Shown piece by piece: positions 1 to 14,200 of a DNA stretch of 64,000 nt (position 1 is the first letter of the stretch; every line of letters starts with the position of its first letter). The notes beneath the pieces are model-generated. The model was not told where the DNA came from, did no database searches, and was given only the letters and a program-made list of their open reading frames with translations. The DNA lies in NCBI RefSeq assembly GCF_907165205.1, contig NC_058190.1:29353345-29417344 (forward strand), given 5' to 3'. Origin of the DNA: Coccinella septempunctata. Its lineage: Eukaryota > Arthropoda > Insecta > Coleoptera > Coccinellidae. Both the position numbers and the translations under genes were made by a program.

Positions 1-443
1 AAATGCTAATGTAACCCTGGCATTGAAGAGCCATTGGAAGGTTTCCAGAAATTTGAACTATATATTCATCCTTTCAAATTGTTAGTTTTGTCCGAAAAGG
101 GAAAATTTATAAATGATGCATCAAAACACACTGATTAACCAAAATTCGAGTCTACAAATAGTGTTTTTGGAAAACTTGAATGCAGTTCAAAATATTCCCG
201 AGTCAGATAGGTACATCAATCAGTCTTAATTGAAAGATTAATCGTGAAGCCTTTCAATGAAGTGCTCTCAGATCAGAGTGTACTCGATGGGATTCTAATT
301 GGCTCCAGTTTATCCAATTTTATTTATTTTTAGCCATAGGAAAAATAAACAGTGAAATGTTCAGAAAAAAAATTAGTATTTTCCCTCTTCAATTAAAGCT
401 TTGAAAATTAATGATTGACTGATGAAGCATCCAATGATTGCAG
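1..443. other. intronic or upstream sequence, nothing recognised
   Basis: No convincing exon, RNA or repeat was recognised. If the decarboxylase gene extends left of the window, this is part of the intron before its first visible exon. Confidence 0.4.
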
Positions 444-1390
444 GGAATACTCCTTCTGACGAAAATGATGTATTTTTTATGAAATAACCATTTCAACTGT
501 TTCCAAAAAAATTTATTTTAAGCACTTGAAAATGAAAATTAAAAATGGGTATTTAAAGTTTATAGCGTTTTGTGAGAATTGCACAAGCTGGCAACATCGA
601 CTGAAATATGCCTTGATAATAAAGGACAACAAATACATTATCTTGATGAGATAGACAAAGATGGCTGTCTATGAAGTCTGCGACGAACGAGGAAGGTCGT
701 AAAATTTTATGGGATTTTTATGGCCGGTTGCAGTTGAACCTCGACAGTATGTACGCGTCTGTAGATCAACAGCTATTATTTTATAAACAAGCTGATCGGA
801 CATTGTTCTTCTCATTGTCTTGAAGACGCTGTTGCCATGTCGTAAACTCGGAACCAAGCGATTTAAATTTTATAACCCCATATCGTCGCCTTGGACGTGA
901 ATGGGTCTCTAATCCACTCAATATAAATTTCGAGTAAAACGGATTTGAACTTTTTTCGCTCTAGAAAATCATTAACGCCTAGCTTCTGACCAGTTGAAGT
1001 CTCAGCTTGCGGGATATTACTTTTTACTCCTATTGAATATTTCATATCAGCCCTGTCGAAAACAGTAGTGAAACGATCCAAGCCGCTAGGTTGTATTCAC
1101 AAAAAAAAAATTGTTGCTTAGATCTCTTACCAATTTTGCTAGAACTCAACGAATAAGCTACAAATGTCTTCACTACTACAAAATTTGAGCTTTTTTGAAG
1201 TTGTCAGAACTCAGAAAACCTAAAATTATGGATTAGTCCCATTCACGTCCAAAGCGACGATATTTGAAGGATGATTTTGAATAGTTTCTGCGGTGAATTT
1301 GAAAAAATCATGAATGAAACTCATAATTATTCAGTTTAAACTTGCATATGCAGTGATAACCCAAATTGAGGAGAATTCCCTATTGCAACA
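444..1390 (+). repeat. dispersed repeat family 1, copy 1 (carries a nested MITE)
   Basis: The stretch starting GGGAATACTCCTTCTGAC and ending near GAGGAGAATTCCCTATT is repeated at 20133-20738 on the same strand with scattered differences. Shared landmarks include GAAGTCTGCGACGAACGAGG and TTGCATATGC. Copy 1 is longer because of an insertion at 883-1260 that copy 2 lacks. No transposase coding was seen. The short open frames inside are not conserved between the copies and look accidental. It is probably a non-autonomous element, but its true ends are not defined. Confidence 0.75.
883..1260. mobile_element. 378-bp TIR MITE with TA target duplication, nested in repeat family 1
   Basis: The left end reads TCGTCGCCTTGGACGTGAAT, and the reverse complement of the right end reads TCGTCGCTTTGGACGTGAAT. 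TA lies on both sides (881-882 and 1261-1262). The paralogous repeat copy at 20133-20738 has the empty site. TA duplication and short TIRs fit a Tc1/mariner/IS630-type MITE. No coding was seen. Confidence 0.85.
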
Positions 1391-2066
1391 TTATTCCTAA
1401 ATGTATTCAATTGTTTCAACGATTCATCATAAATGTATAGATGAGCAATAGTCAAACAATGAATTTCGATTATGCACGAATCCACCATAATAGTGGAAAT
1501 AACATTTGGATTTGGGAAATCAAAGGTCACTTATCCAAACCAATTCAGGTTTCACCATGTACATCAAAAGGAGAAATGGAGTTAATCTCCAGTATACGTC
1601 TGAGCAATTTCGAATTTGAAAGAATCAATAAGCAATTTCGAGCGTAGTTGGGCCGAGTCGAAAATTCATTGCTTTCATACATAAGTTATGTCTTCGAAAA
1701 TTGGAAATTCATGAGAGCCTGCTCCATAATGAGCCGGAGCTGTTTCATCTCGGATATCCTCGGCTAGTGGAGTTCTCCGAAAGGGCGAAAATATTTATCG
1801 AGAATGCAAATAAACCGAATTAATTTTCAATTTGAGAGCCAGATGATGGCCTACCTAATTTTTCCCTATAAGGTTGAAATATTGATTACGTGGCCGTTAT
1901 CTTTAGGGTTGCCTCCTAATTTTCTGCAGCATTCAGGAGTGACGCAAATTGAAATCATATTTGATGAATTATACGCATATTTTTTGGGCTTCTATTAATT
2001 CGCAAAATGTTGAGAGATTCCTTATTTTTGAGTATCTCATTCGAGAAATTTATTATTTAATTTCAG

Positions 2067-2295
2067 GTTAGATCCTTATGGTCTCGCTGGACAATGGTTG
2101 ACAGATGCGTTGAACGCAAGCGTTTATACTTATGAAGTAGCACCTGTTTTCACGCTTATGGAGGAAGCTTTGATCAAAGAAGTGTGCAGCATGATTGGTC
2201 CCTTGTGGCAGGATGGAATTTTTTGCCCTGGAGGATCTACAGCTAACGGAATGGCTATAAATTTAGCTCGGTTCAGCAGGTTTCCGAGTGTGAAG
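2067..2295 (+). CDS. decarboxylase exon a (first visible)
   Basis: The acceptor is TTTAATTTCAG|G and the donor is AAG|GTAAGA. The first base completes a split codon, and 76 codons follow, from LDPYGLAGQW to RFSRFPSVK. It contains the family block TDALNASVYTYEVAPVFTLM and the PLP-phosphate-binding region PGGSTANGMAINLARF. The next exon follows in phase 0 after a 9.5-kb intron. Confidence 0.92.
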
Positions 2296-5200
2296 GTAAG
2301 AATAGTTTATATCGAATGATTCCCAAGTTTTTTGATACCATATTCTTTATCGAAGATCATCAGGCTTCTTTTTCATTCAATTCTATTTGGTTTTACTATT
2401 TCACGAATAATTATTATTCAAATTAAATAGGAGTATAATTCAAAAGAACACCGTAAACCTCATCATTCCCACGAAAAACTTATTCTCTTTGAATTTTCTG
2501 AATTTTTGGAATATTTTGGATGTTGCCCTCCGGCACAAAAACATGCTTTCAGTTTTCGAGATACATACGCTATGGAAGATGAAAAGTGAATCGTTGTCCT
2601 CAGAATTTCTTCAACTGGAGGATTGACAAAAGGCCTATGCCTATATTCCTTCTAGTAATACTGAGCCCCAGAGATGGTACAATGTCCTTTTGTATCTTCT
2701 ATAATTTTTCGCTAGTGCTCTATTGATGAGCAAAGGAAAATCCTATTCGATCCGTTTTAAACCGCCCATTGTGAATTCTCTAATGAGAATTCACCACGAA
2801 TGAATCCCATAATCCATACCTATTATAGTTAATTGATATTTTTTCATAAGGATTGTTTCGGTTATTGGGTTTCCCCACGCTTTTTAATTCGTTCCCGCTA
2901 AAATTTTCTCGTCGAAACCGGCATTCTCTGCGTTGTCTTGCAATAATGGCGAAGCACACTTTGATCAGGTGAACAGGACTTTCCTCTTCTTTTACCTACA
3001 GAATCTTCACTCGTCAGTTTCTGATATGCCCATTGTCATCTATGGAGGTCATCAAGGGGGGCAACATAAAAATTATTGAAAAAAAAAGGGCGTCAATGAT
3101 TGTCGTAGGAGACTTCAGTATTCCGTTTATTTCTATTTCGGTGTTTATATTCATTGATGGGAGCCCAGTGAATTTTTTTTCTAAGTGAGGGGAGGGCTGT
3201 GTGTTGTGCTATGAGATTTTCCACTTCAAAATATTTTTTATAACTTCCACAACATAGGGTAATGTAAAATAATACTCTTTTCGAAACAATTCACATTCTA
3301 TGAAACAATACCTACAAAAATATAAAAAATATGGAGAACGGAATGAAATAAATATAATAATAGCTATTAAAAATAGAAGAATCAGCGAGTAATAACGAAA
3401 TAAAAAAATACAAATAGGCGCTCAATAAAACGATGTTTATGAAAATAATAAATGAATAATAATGAATCTTGAAATATATCCTGAATGACGCAAACAGAAA
3501 AGTTTAAAACTAGACACTAAAATATGATTCAAAATTACACAGTATTGCTCCAGATTGTAAAAACAACAAATATATTATCAAAATTAACAAATCCTAAATT
3601 GAAAAAAAAAAACAAATAAAATCATTATAAATCTGGAAACAAAATACTTAATCGTAATACCACAGAGTAGGAATATTTTATTCTAAATTAAAAACCAGTC
3701 TTTTGTTACTCTTACAAAATTCGTCTAATATTAAATTTGAAAAATTAGTAATATCAGTATCCGATTTCGATGAATACTCAACACTGCCAAACCAACAAGT
3801 CGTTCTGGTCCCATTGTAGCTCTTATTCAGGTTTTTAATTCTTCGCAAAGTGCTGAAACTACGCTCTATAGTACAAGTAGTAGGTATATGGAAATGTAAG
3901 GATAAGCATAAGGCATTCTTTGAAAGCAGAAAAAAATTTACATTGTCCAATAAGATCTTCTATTTTTATGTTTTCATCTCGGTTTTCATCCATTTGTTTT
4001 AGATAAGTAAATAAGTACTCATTCCAATTGTCAAACTCACTTTCTAAATTTTCAATATTATAGATATGGCCGACCTTAAATGCGAAAGATTCAATAGTAA
4101 TTTTGAATTCTTTGTCAAAATATTGAACAAAGAAGAAAGCATTTCATGTTCTTTTGAGAATCTCGTTTAAGGGCTGTAATCAGATGATCTAAATATGGGA
4201 TGAATACAGATTTTGTGGAGTAGTCTTCAGCTGAATATGCTTCATAATTAGATCTGTACATTTGTCTACCGCTAATTCGTGGTTTTCCAATCTCTATATT
4301 GAGACTCTGAGCAAGAGATGATGCTTTGGAAAAAATTTCTGTGAAGCATACATCATCAGAGCGATGTTTTCCACATGGCCAAATATCACAAAAACTTTAT
4401 AATTTGTAGCCTATGTGTTATTCTGATAGATAAGCAATATTCCAGTGAAGTTTCATCTGAATCCGTTCAGCAGTTTTTACGCGAAAGAGTATCAAACATC
4501 CAAATATTCTCACAAACTTTCGCATTTATAATATCAGTAGTACAATATAGTAATTCCATTATCGTTTGGATTCAGAAAATAATATTAAAGGTGTTGTGCT
4601 GAAAAACAATAAGGCGGTCAGGAATCTCAGGGGTGGCCATGCCCCCCCCCCCATGCAAGCGCCCATGGAGCAGTTTTAAAATTCCGGAAGAACTCTGTTT
4701 GAAGATGTAAGCCTACATTGCTTTGGTAACTTACTGATTCCGCTGTGTTTATGTGGGCAAATTGAATTTTGAAAATTCGATTATTTAATAGTCAGAAATT
4801 CAGAAATACTTGAATTATCAGTTTTTGTTGAGTAGGTACCAGCATAAGCATCAAAGTCTTAATTGCATTCGAAATTTTGTACAAGACTTCGTGTCGGTAG
4901 ATTTACAAAACAAAAATGTTCAACTTTTATAAACAAAAAATTTTCATCAGTCAGCTTCTCAATTAGGGAAATTATGAATAAAAAACTGAAAAACATAGCT
5001 CGCACTTTCATTCATGTTTAATTAATAAAAACTTTATTAGGCAAATGGACAATTTTTATTTCTGTGAATTTTCACCTGCGTTTCTGCACTATTCCAGCCT
5101 TTGTCAAGGTTGAAAACTATATTGACGTGAACATGACAAACTCACTGAATTACGACAAGCACACATAAAAACAATATTGTAGTCATCCAAATATAAAAAA

Positions 5201-8200
5201 TTGATGTGAAAGACAAATTCCTGTAAAATCACATGTTACTTACAATATTTTTCCTGCCGCCTAACTTTCGCTACTCGTTTCCGTTTTTCGAATTTGAAAT
5301 ACACACTAATTTTATACGACAAGCGCTAAAATACCAAATTATTGAAATCCGCAAAATATTCCAGAAATTAGAATGTGAAAAGAAAACATTCCGAAAAAGC
5401 TGAACCTTCAATACTTGTTTTGTAAAGTATCTTTCGATGAAATAAATCATATGTACCGAATGTTTCATTTTCAGGAAGGCTGCTGAAAAATTTTTTTCCT
5501 CAGTTACATAAGCTTTGAAGGCCGAAATGAATAAACTAACCTGAAAATCTAAGTATATAATACGCTCCTGGACAAAAAAACCGGACAAAAAAATTTTTCA
5601 CCAAATTCATTTTAAAATTCATTTTCAAGGTGTGCATCGATTTTGATCATTTTATAGCCTATTTCATCTAGTTTATCACCCAATGTCGGGTCTGCAGGAA
5701 TTTCAATTGAATTTGATGGAATACAGGGTAGCACTGACAGTTGAAATTTCCTCTAAATTTCACAGTCTGTGGAAGTAATTAGTGACGCAATAATGGGTAT
5801 TTAAATGAGTTTTTGAAGCCTTATCTTCTCTTAACATTTTCCTGTAATTCACGTCACTAGCTCCTTCCTGAAAGGAAACACGATTTTTCAAAGGGAACTA
5901 TGCAATTTATAACATTAAGAACAATATTGAATTGATGTGGTCGACACTTGATGAAAGTCCATAATTGAACTTTAAATAGATTATACAATAAAACAGAAAC
6001 AGATTTCCACAGAATGAGTTTTTAACCACGACACGTGTTTCAAGTTGGTGAAGGTAAACTGTTTTCAGTTATTTTCAGTTTACTTTCACCCACCTGAAGA
6101 TACTATTGTGATAGCGAAACACGTGTCATGGTTTAATGACTCATTTTCGTGAAAATAATATAATTTTTTTCAAGCTCAATTAGGGATTTTCATCAAGTAT
6201 CGACAACATCAATTCGATATTGTTCTTCATGTTATAAATTGCATAGTTCCCTTTGAAAAATCGTATGTCTTTTCAAGAAGGAGCTATTGACGTGATTTAA
6301 ACAGGAAAATATGAAGCGAAGATCAGGCTTCAGAAACTCATTTAGAAGGCCATTATTGCGTCACTACTCACCTCCACAGGGTGTTCAGAAATTTAAAGTA
6401 AGTTTCAACTTTCAGTTCTATCCTATATACCATCTAATTCCGGACTCGACATTAGGTGGTAAACTATATAAAATACTCTACAAATGGAAAACAAAATAAT
6501 CAAAATCAAAATCGAGGTATACCTGAAAATGTTATTTCAAAATGAATTTGGTGAATAATTTTTGTGTCCGGTTTTTCTGTCCAGGAGTGAACCTATATGA
6601 CAAATTTATCATCGCTCTTAAGAACTTAGTGTTGTTTATGCCCTTCGCCAAATTTGTGAAGATGATAACTCTCCACAACGAAAAATAAGAAGACGGCATA
6701 TGGTCACAAATTGTTATGGGGATATATTATGTGGAGGAGAAGTTTTTGAAAATTTTGAACAATAAGTCACACAATGGCAAGCAATTCATGTCACATCTTA
6801 TACTTATTCATGTTCCAAGGGCGAAAAACTGTCAATTACAGTTTAGCCTGCAAATTCATAGCCGCGGTGCAGCCGAGGATAGCAAGTAGGCGGAACAATA
6901 TAGACAGTTTTTCCCGAGGCGCATATTAAATTTTTTCGTCGACCTCACATACCTTTATGAAAGTAAGGAGTTACTCGTTTTATGGCCTCATCTAGGTGTC
7001 CATAATTGCCAATTCCCTGAGCTCTGGTGAAGTGTTACTGTTATCCATATCGCTATCACTATCCATTCTTAATTATACTGAACACTTACATTCAGACCAC
7101 GTAACTAATTCACTGGTGAAATCAAGCCGATTTTGTAAAGAATTAATTTGACAACATCAAATGACAGTTATTGTCACAGGCACTTATGTTTTCATCAAAT
7201 TCTGTATTCACAAAATTGATTCAATCATCCCGGGATCTAATATATTGCAAAGTGCTGAATATCCGGACGAAAAGTGAATCAGTACGAAAAGTACTCCCCT
7301 TCAAAAATAGTTGACTTTTCGTCCGAAAATCCGAATGTAAAATGTCATTTTTTGTTAAGGTCGACGAAAAAAAATTTGATGATTCAATATTTGTCTCCGT
7401 GAAAGCACAAATGGTGACGAAACGTAGATGAATTATTGTATGTGAAATGAAAATTGTCCACTTGTCTAATAGAGTTTATATGTTAAACTCAAAAACATTC
7501 TATTATTACTTTTGAAAAGTTGAGTTGGATCTCTGCAGTCTGCAGCTCAATATCTGCTCTCTCTGAACACAATATCTGTTATACTTTTTGATTCCGATGC
7601 AGAACACCCACTTCTTCTACCCACGAACTCCCATTGTTATCAATAGAGGTGATCCCAATAAGAGACCCCCTTTTGTTTTTCTTTCACTTAATCTTGGGAT
7701 CTTACGAATAAATATCCAATAAATGACACACTGCAAGCTCAGAGGTTTAGGTTTACGTATGGTATATAAAAAAGGCATTATCATAATAATTGAATTTAGG
7801 TGGGATTTGTGTGGAAAATTAAGATAATGTACATATCTACATCTGGATCAGGTTGCGGGTAATATGGGCCCCCTTGTGAATAATTGATAGGTAACAGTTT
7901 GAAATAGGCATGTTGCATCACGGTCATCAAGAACAAATTTTCCAATTTCGTTGATATCCATATCCTCATCGTCTGGGACAAACTCGTGACTTCCATCCTC
8001 AGATTCGCTGACCTCATTGTCTTTCGCTTGATGCTTTTTTATTTGTTGTCTTCTTAGCTTTTTATTCTGAAAAGACTCTTCGTTCGGTGCCTGTCTTTTC
8101 AGGCGTGCTGATGCTGGATTTCTCTAACTCTTCCTAATATAAATCCTGTCACATAATGATCCACGTAAGGGGCCCATATTACCAACATTTCATGTGATTC

Positions 8201-11200
8201 TTCTAAAGCATCTAATTTCTTTTCCATTCAGTATTCGTGTTAGTTTTTATTTTGGAATATCAACTACTGGTCACTATTGTAACATGCTCACACTTAACCT
8301 ATCCAGATTTGAACATAGACGTTAAGAAATACCACAAAAACATTAACCATAAAATTTTTTTGTAAATACACAAATAAACTTATCGCCACCTGTTTCTACA
8401 GAAATACAATCGAGGCTGCGCGCATTTACTCGAAAATGATTGAGAGCCTAATAGAAGTGTATCAGTACGGAATTCATTATGTCGCGCATGCTCTAGAGGA
8501 AATATATTTGGGGCCCCTTATAACTTCAGGTCTCATATTCGGAGTATTCGGACCACTTTCTCTACCAATCCCGAATAACCGACAGAAGATATCTTCTTCC
8601 ACTTCACGAAAGTATAAGGGCGAGAACATACTCCAGGTGTTCAATGATGATACGTTTTATTTCACTTGTATTATTCAAGAAAAATATTGCCTAGTGTCTC
8701 CATTTTTTATCGAAAATATTTTCCGAATGCTGCTCTGAAGGCAACTGGACTTACTAAGTTAGTACCATAGCACCGCAAATTACACTGCAATTATGTATGG
8801 AATTAATATTTAGGATACTTGAGAAAGCGTTTTCTCTATTGAACGAGGAAATCTGTACTTTGAAAACGGAGCATTTTTGAACACCCTTTTAAATAAATTC
8901 GCCTCTTGAAATCCTTCGAAGAAACTTGTGCTGAACTTACTCGTATTTGGCATATTTCATGACAATCATCGTGACTCCCGAAAAAAGTTCGATTAAGTGG
9001 AATTTCAAAGACTCAAAGTCACCATATAAGTAGTTTGGTTCAAAGCGTGACGGGTGACATCATCAAGTCACATAACCGCACTTCCCTAGTTACTGAAGAC
9101 TGAAACCATATGCTCTTTTGAATATGCACATCCTCTCAGCAGCGGAATCTGCTGTTCCGAGCCACTCATTACATCGCCATAATAGACTTGCCATTCCATT
9201 GAATAATTTAGTTCCTGTCACCGTATTAAGACGCAAGTCCTGAAACTCATTGGCCTGTGGCAAAATTGATACCAGACATTCTCCCAATTTCACTACGAGA
9301 TGATGACGATCCGGAGAATATGAAACTTCAATATCCGAAGATTACTTATAAATGGTTTCCTGAGTTTAATCTTCTCATGGCAAATCGTCATAATGATCAT
9401 GTGATTGAAATAAATTCATCAGATTCGTGGATATGTTCATTCTCTAAATGTTAAATGAAGGGTATAGGATTACGAATTGTGGATTGGTGATAGGACTGTT
9501 TGGGTTTCATAGCAGACACTATTTTCCAGAATTCATATTTGGCTGGTAAATATACAGAGAATATCAGTTGGAAATGAAAAAATAATTTCAGAAGAGACTC
9601 TCATTGGTAATGAAAACAATGCATTTATTGATGAAGAGTGTATATTTTTTAAATTAATCTGCAACATGTAGATAACTAGTCTCCTGTGCATCAGCAATGC
9701 AGTTTTCGATATACCAGAGTAAGCCTTCCAATTATAATACGAACATCCCAAAATCTATTTATCTATTTTATGTATGTCCAGAGCAAGTTCCATCTTATAC
9801 AGGGTGTTTCATTAGGAAACGGAAATACTTAACTGGCGGATACGTGGCATCGAGGTGGTTCTGGAAATACCACATTTATTGGCTCTTACTGTCTTCGTAG
9901 CCGAGATACAGTTGAATGAATTTTGCTCGTTTCTTCCTGAGGCCATGTCACCACCCGGTATATTTTCTTCATATTCATCAAACGTCTTTCTTATTCAAAG
10001 CTCAATTGAATCATGCAATAACCGCAAAGAAAATCCAGGTCCAGGTCAGCAAAAAATTATGAATGGTTTGAATCCTCGAAACAACACGCCGTAAATCGAA
10101 ATTTTGAAAATATGTTTCAATATTTGGAAAGACCACAAAAAACTGAGCTGAGGAGTGTGCTTCAAATTCTCGCGCACACAGTTTTACTGCACAAATTTTT
10201 TAACGTTAAACTGAAGTCTTTAACAACTTGGATTCCTGAGAGTTGTTTGAAATGACTCTTAATGATCCATAATATGGAATACATAATTATTTTAACATTA
10301 CTCAGTAATTATTTATTACCTTAACTTCAATTTTTATAGCAGCAGAGCATTTAACTTTTTATTTTCAAGTTCATCTCTCGTCATTTCCAGAAAAAATTAA
10401 GGCCCTGTATGTTTCCTAACTGATTATCGGAATTGACAGTGCCCGGACGTTGTGATTGAATGTTCCAGTGAAAGAATTGAGATGAATTAGATCTATTTCT
10501 TTTTGTTAAAACAATTAGTAGATACATGTTTTCAAAATAAAACAATGAGCGAAACGAACATAAATCAATATACCCTGCTTGAACCCCGTGGATCTTATTA
10601 TGTCTGGGGTTACATAAAATCACTGGTAGATATATTCCCTCAAGATCAATACTCAGGATCAGCTTATTGAAAGAATAGAAGAAGCTAGCCAGACAATAAA
10701 GAACATTCCGAATGTAATTCGGAAAGCAGTTTGGGATGTTTTGAAACGAGCAAGGAAATGTTTAGATCAAAATGGGGCACATTTCGAGCAGTTTATGTAG
10801 TTTTTTCTTTTAATTTTATATTTATGTTTTTTTTGGTCGTCTTTTTCATTTTGAAAACATGTACATAATTGTTTCAACAGAAATAAAATTTATTTCAATT
10901 TTTCCACTGAAGGAGTATATTTGTTTTCTACTCTTTACATACAAATTTCATCCAAAACAGATACAACATTCATTCAATTCAAAGTGAAGTTACTTTGAAC
11001 CAACAATTTCCTAAAGTTGAAACCATTTTATTTTCAACCCCTTCAACAGATGAAAAACAGTAAAAATGAAAAATCACAAAAAAATTCTTTCCTTTGTAGG
11101 TGGAGCATTTCTAATTTATTAATTGCAACCAACATCTTTTATTCTATTTTCTTATTACGGTAAGATTCTTTCAATCCCTCGTGGTACATCAGCGTCGTCG

Positions 11201-14200
11201 ATATATAATCCGAAGATTCTAAAGTATGTATCTAACAAACTGATCCGAAGACCTTTGTGATGTTCTTGATATTGAAGGATTTCTTATATAACATGCTCTT
11301 CTAACTTGAAAAGGAGGAATTGATGTGAGTTTTATTTTCGAAGCCCCGGTATGAAAGAGAATAATGTTGATTGAATCGACATTGAGGAGGTTCATCCAGA
11401 TTAAAAGAAAATTTCAGTTGCCATAGTAGTTAGTTCAAAATTAATCGAACTGAATTTTTCTCTTGTTGACAACACATACACAAACAAGATCTACGTAACA
11501 TTGTGCCATTGATGTTTTCCATGAATAAATAATCATCGTTTCGTCAATCCTCAGAGTTGTTGAGAATTCTGAGAAAAAAAGCTTCATCTTCAATCCTTAA
11601 CATCATGTAACTCTGTGCCTATGGATAATTGTATCGAGGAATTTGAAATAACAATATACCTGAAATTAGAGTACCTACTTTTACCGATAGCCATGTCGAA
11701 ATTTTGCATTATCATTCAACTCATCGACTACCGATAACGTCTCCAAATATATCGAGATGAATATTTGACTTTGGGATCTACTCAAGTTGTAATTGTGAGA
11801 AAATATAAATAGCATAAATTCTACATATATATTTTGTCACAGAATAAAGGCTGCACGAATCTGCCACCTCTGAAAATATTCACATCAGAGGAATGCCACT
11901 ACTCCATCAGTAAATTCTCCTCTTTTTTGGGTATCGGAGACGAAAATGTTGTACCTATAGATACAGACGAGATTGGTCAGATGAGGGTATCCAGTTTAAT
12001 GAAAAGAATCGAAGAAGTCGAAGAACAAGGCTGTGTTCCATTTGCTGTAATAGCCACTTTAGGTAAGTAGAACAATATGTCATTCTTGAAATGTATATAT
12101 TTTAGGAGGATGCATGTTTTGTTCAAATATTTTTTCACTCGTTCTTTCATATTATATTGATATAATCTTATTATGATTAAAACTTCATAATTTACTAATG
12201 AAATTTTGTGACTAGATATTAAGCTGCGTCTGGACTTTCAAGGCTTGCTTCGATGGCATTAGTTCTTGAACCGAGTATATGTGGCTATGTTTCCATAGTA
12301 CAATACCTAAAAATAATAATGATTTGACGTTATTACAAGATTTTAATATAAGGTTGAGATTAGAAAACTGTCAAAGTTGTCCGGAATTATCAAAATTCAA
12401 ATATGTTCAACTTTGAACTCGGCATGAACCTGGACTTCGCAACGTGGCGGTAATTGGACCTATTCCGCTACTAAATCTAAGAACTTGCAGAAGCATTTAA
12501 GACTTCTACCGACAATATGCAAAACAATCAGATGTGAATATAACTAGTTGCAGTTTTCCTAAATCCTAAAAGAGAATAAATCTCAATTGAGTTCCAAGAA
12601 TCATGATGGCGTGTAGGTGCCCCATCTTACCCTTCTGTGCGAAGAAGCCGAATTAGCAGATACAGTGCTAAAAGTAAAAGCCCTAGGACCTGGAACTCAG
12701 CGCAGAGTGTGGAAGTCGCACACTCGACACTTCGAGATCATTGCGCACATTGCGCTAGTCTGCAATTTCGAGTTAACTCAATGAGTTGGCGAACCGAACT
12801 GCGCTTGAGTTACTGTGTTAAAGCAAAAAATTTTGATGAAATACATGTCACTAATGAACACAAAAACGATCAGAAGTAGAGGGGGGCAAATAAATTTTGA
12901 AGGAAAGCATTGTTGTAATTTTCAAACTGTCAGAATAAGAAAATCCCCCCTGATTAATGTCAGATTAATGTGTCAAGATATATGCAACACCGAGATAAAC
13001 CATCTGAATGAAAATCTGATACGCTCGATTGTTTTTGCATTTTCAAATTACCACTGTACTTTGCGTCACGTCCGAATTGTCAGTCTCCTGAAAGCTAGCT
13101 TCCTTTAGATTTTTAGATCTAATTAACATTTCCTAAGAAAATCTGAAACATTCAGCTAGCCTCACCACGCAAACTCTTATATTTACATGAATTTATTATC
13201 AAAGACACGTAACGTAATAAACCTACAGTATCTTGATCTGTATGTATGATGATTTTTTTACATCTTTAAAAACCTGTAGACGCTTTCGCCACTGCTGAAC
13301 CTTTTTTTGTTTCTACCATAATCCATAAAATCCACTAGGTCTCCACGACGCTAGAGTAAATCCCGAAATAGCATCGTGGGCTCTCCAACTACAATCATCT
13401 CGGCATCTCGATTATTGTACATAACTCTTGTTCAATCAAAAATCAAATAGTATGAGTAGATTACTAAATAGAGGTATATGAATGTTTCTCAAATGTCTTA
13501 CAAGAACACCAATCAAGTGGAATGAATGCCTGGCACAGAATTCAGTTCAAAACATTAGATCTCATTTACAGAATTGAGCATAAAATTATGCCAGATGATT
13601 TGTACAACAATTTAAGATACGTTTCCGAAGTTCATGAATATAATACAAGAAATAGGTACAAATTCTTCATTGATACATATTATGTATAACACTGATTTGG
13701 CAGCGGGTTCTCCTTTGGTCAGAGGTTTGGCATACTATGTACAATGAATTAATTAGTGTGATAAAAAATGTGACAGATATAAAAATTTTAGAAAACTGTT
13801 GGTCTCATGTTAAGGAGCATTATTCTTGTTTTCCATTTTTCTGGTTGAAACAAGCATCTAAAAAAACGCTAGTTAAAGAGCTATGACTTTAGACTTGCAG
13901 TTTCACACTCCTCTCCAGAGGAACATGCAGTTCCCAGATATCAAAAGAATTAAGCTCTGTTGAAGTCCTCGGTGGTGGTCAGGTCCGGGTCGCTCCACTG
14001 TCTCCTGATGTCGATCGGGTCCTTCCTCCTTCCATTGTTCCTGGTGTTCGTTGGATTCCTGATCTCTCCGCATCTCTTGTCGAAGTGGATGTTGTTCTCT
14101 TTCATGTTCTGCCTTCCCCAGGAACTTGTGTACTGTTCTCGCCCTCCCCAGCAGTATCGCTGTCTGCATGGCTCTATAGATGGTTTCGTCCAATTCAAGT

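Noticed and set aside
8436..8738. A 100-codon plus frame in the first long intron
   Set aside because: No recognisable motif or splice context, and nothing similar elsewhere in the window; treated as chance.
9090..9454. Overlapping frames on both strands with reasonable composition
   Set aside because: The strands conflict, no family resemblance was found, and neither has convincing splice sites.
12637..13108. Two overlapping plus frames in the intron after exon b
   Set aside because: Different frames overlap, with no motif and no link to the decarboxylase exons.
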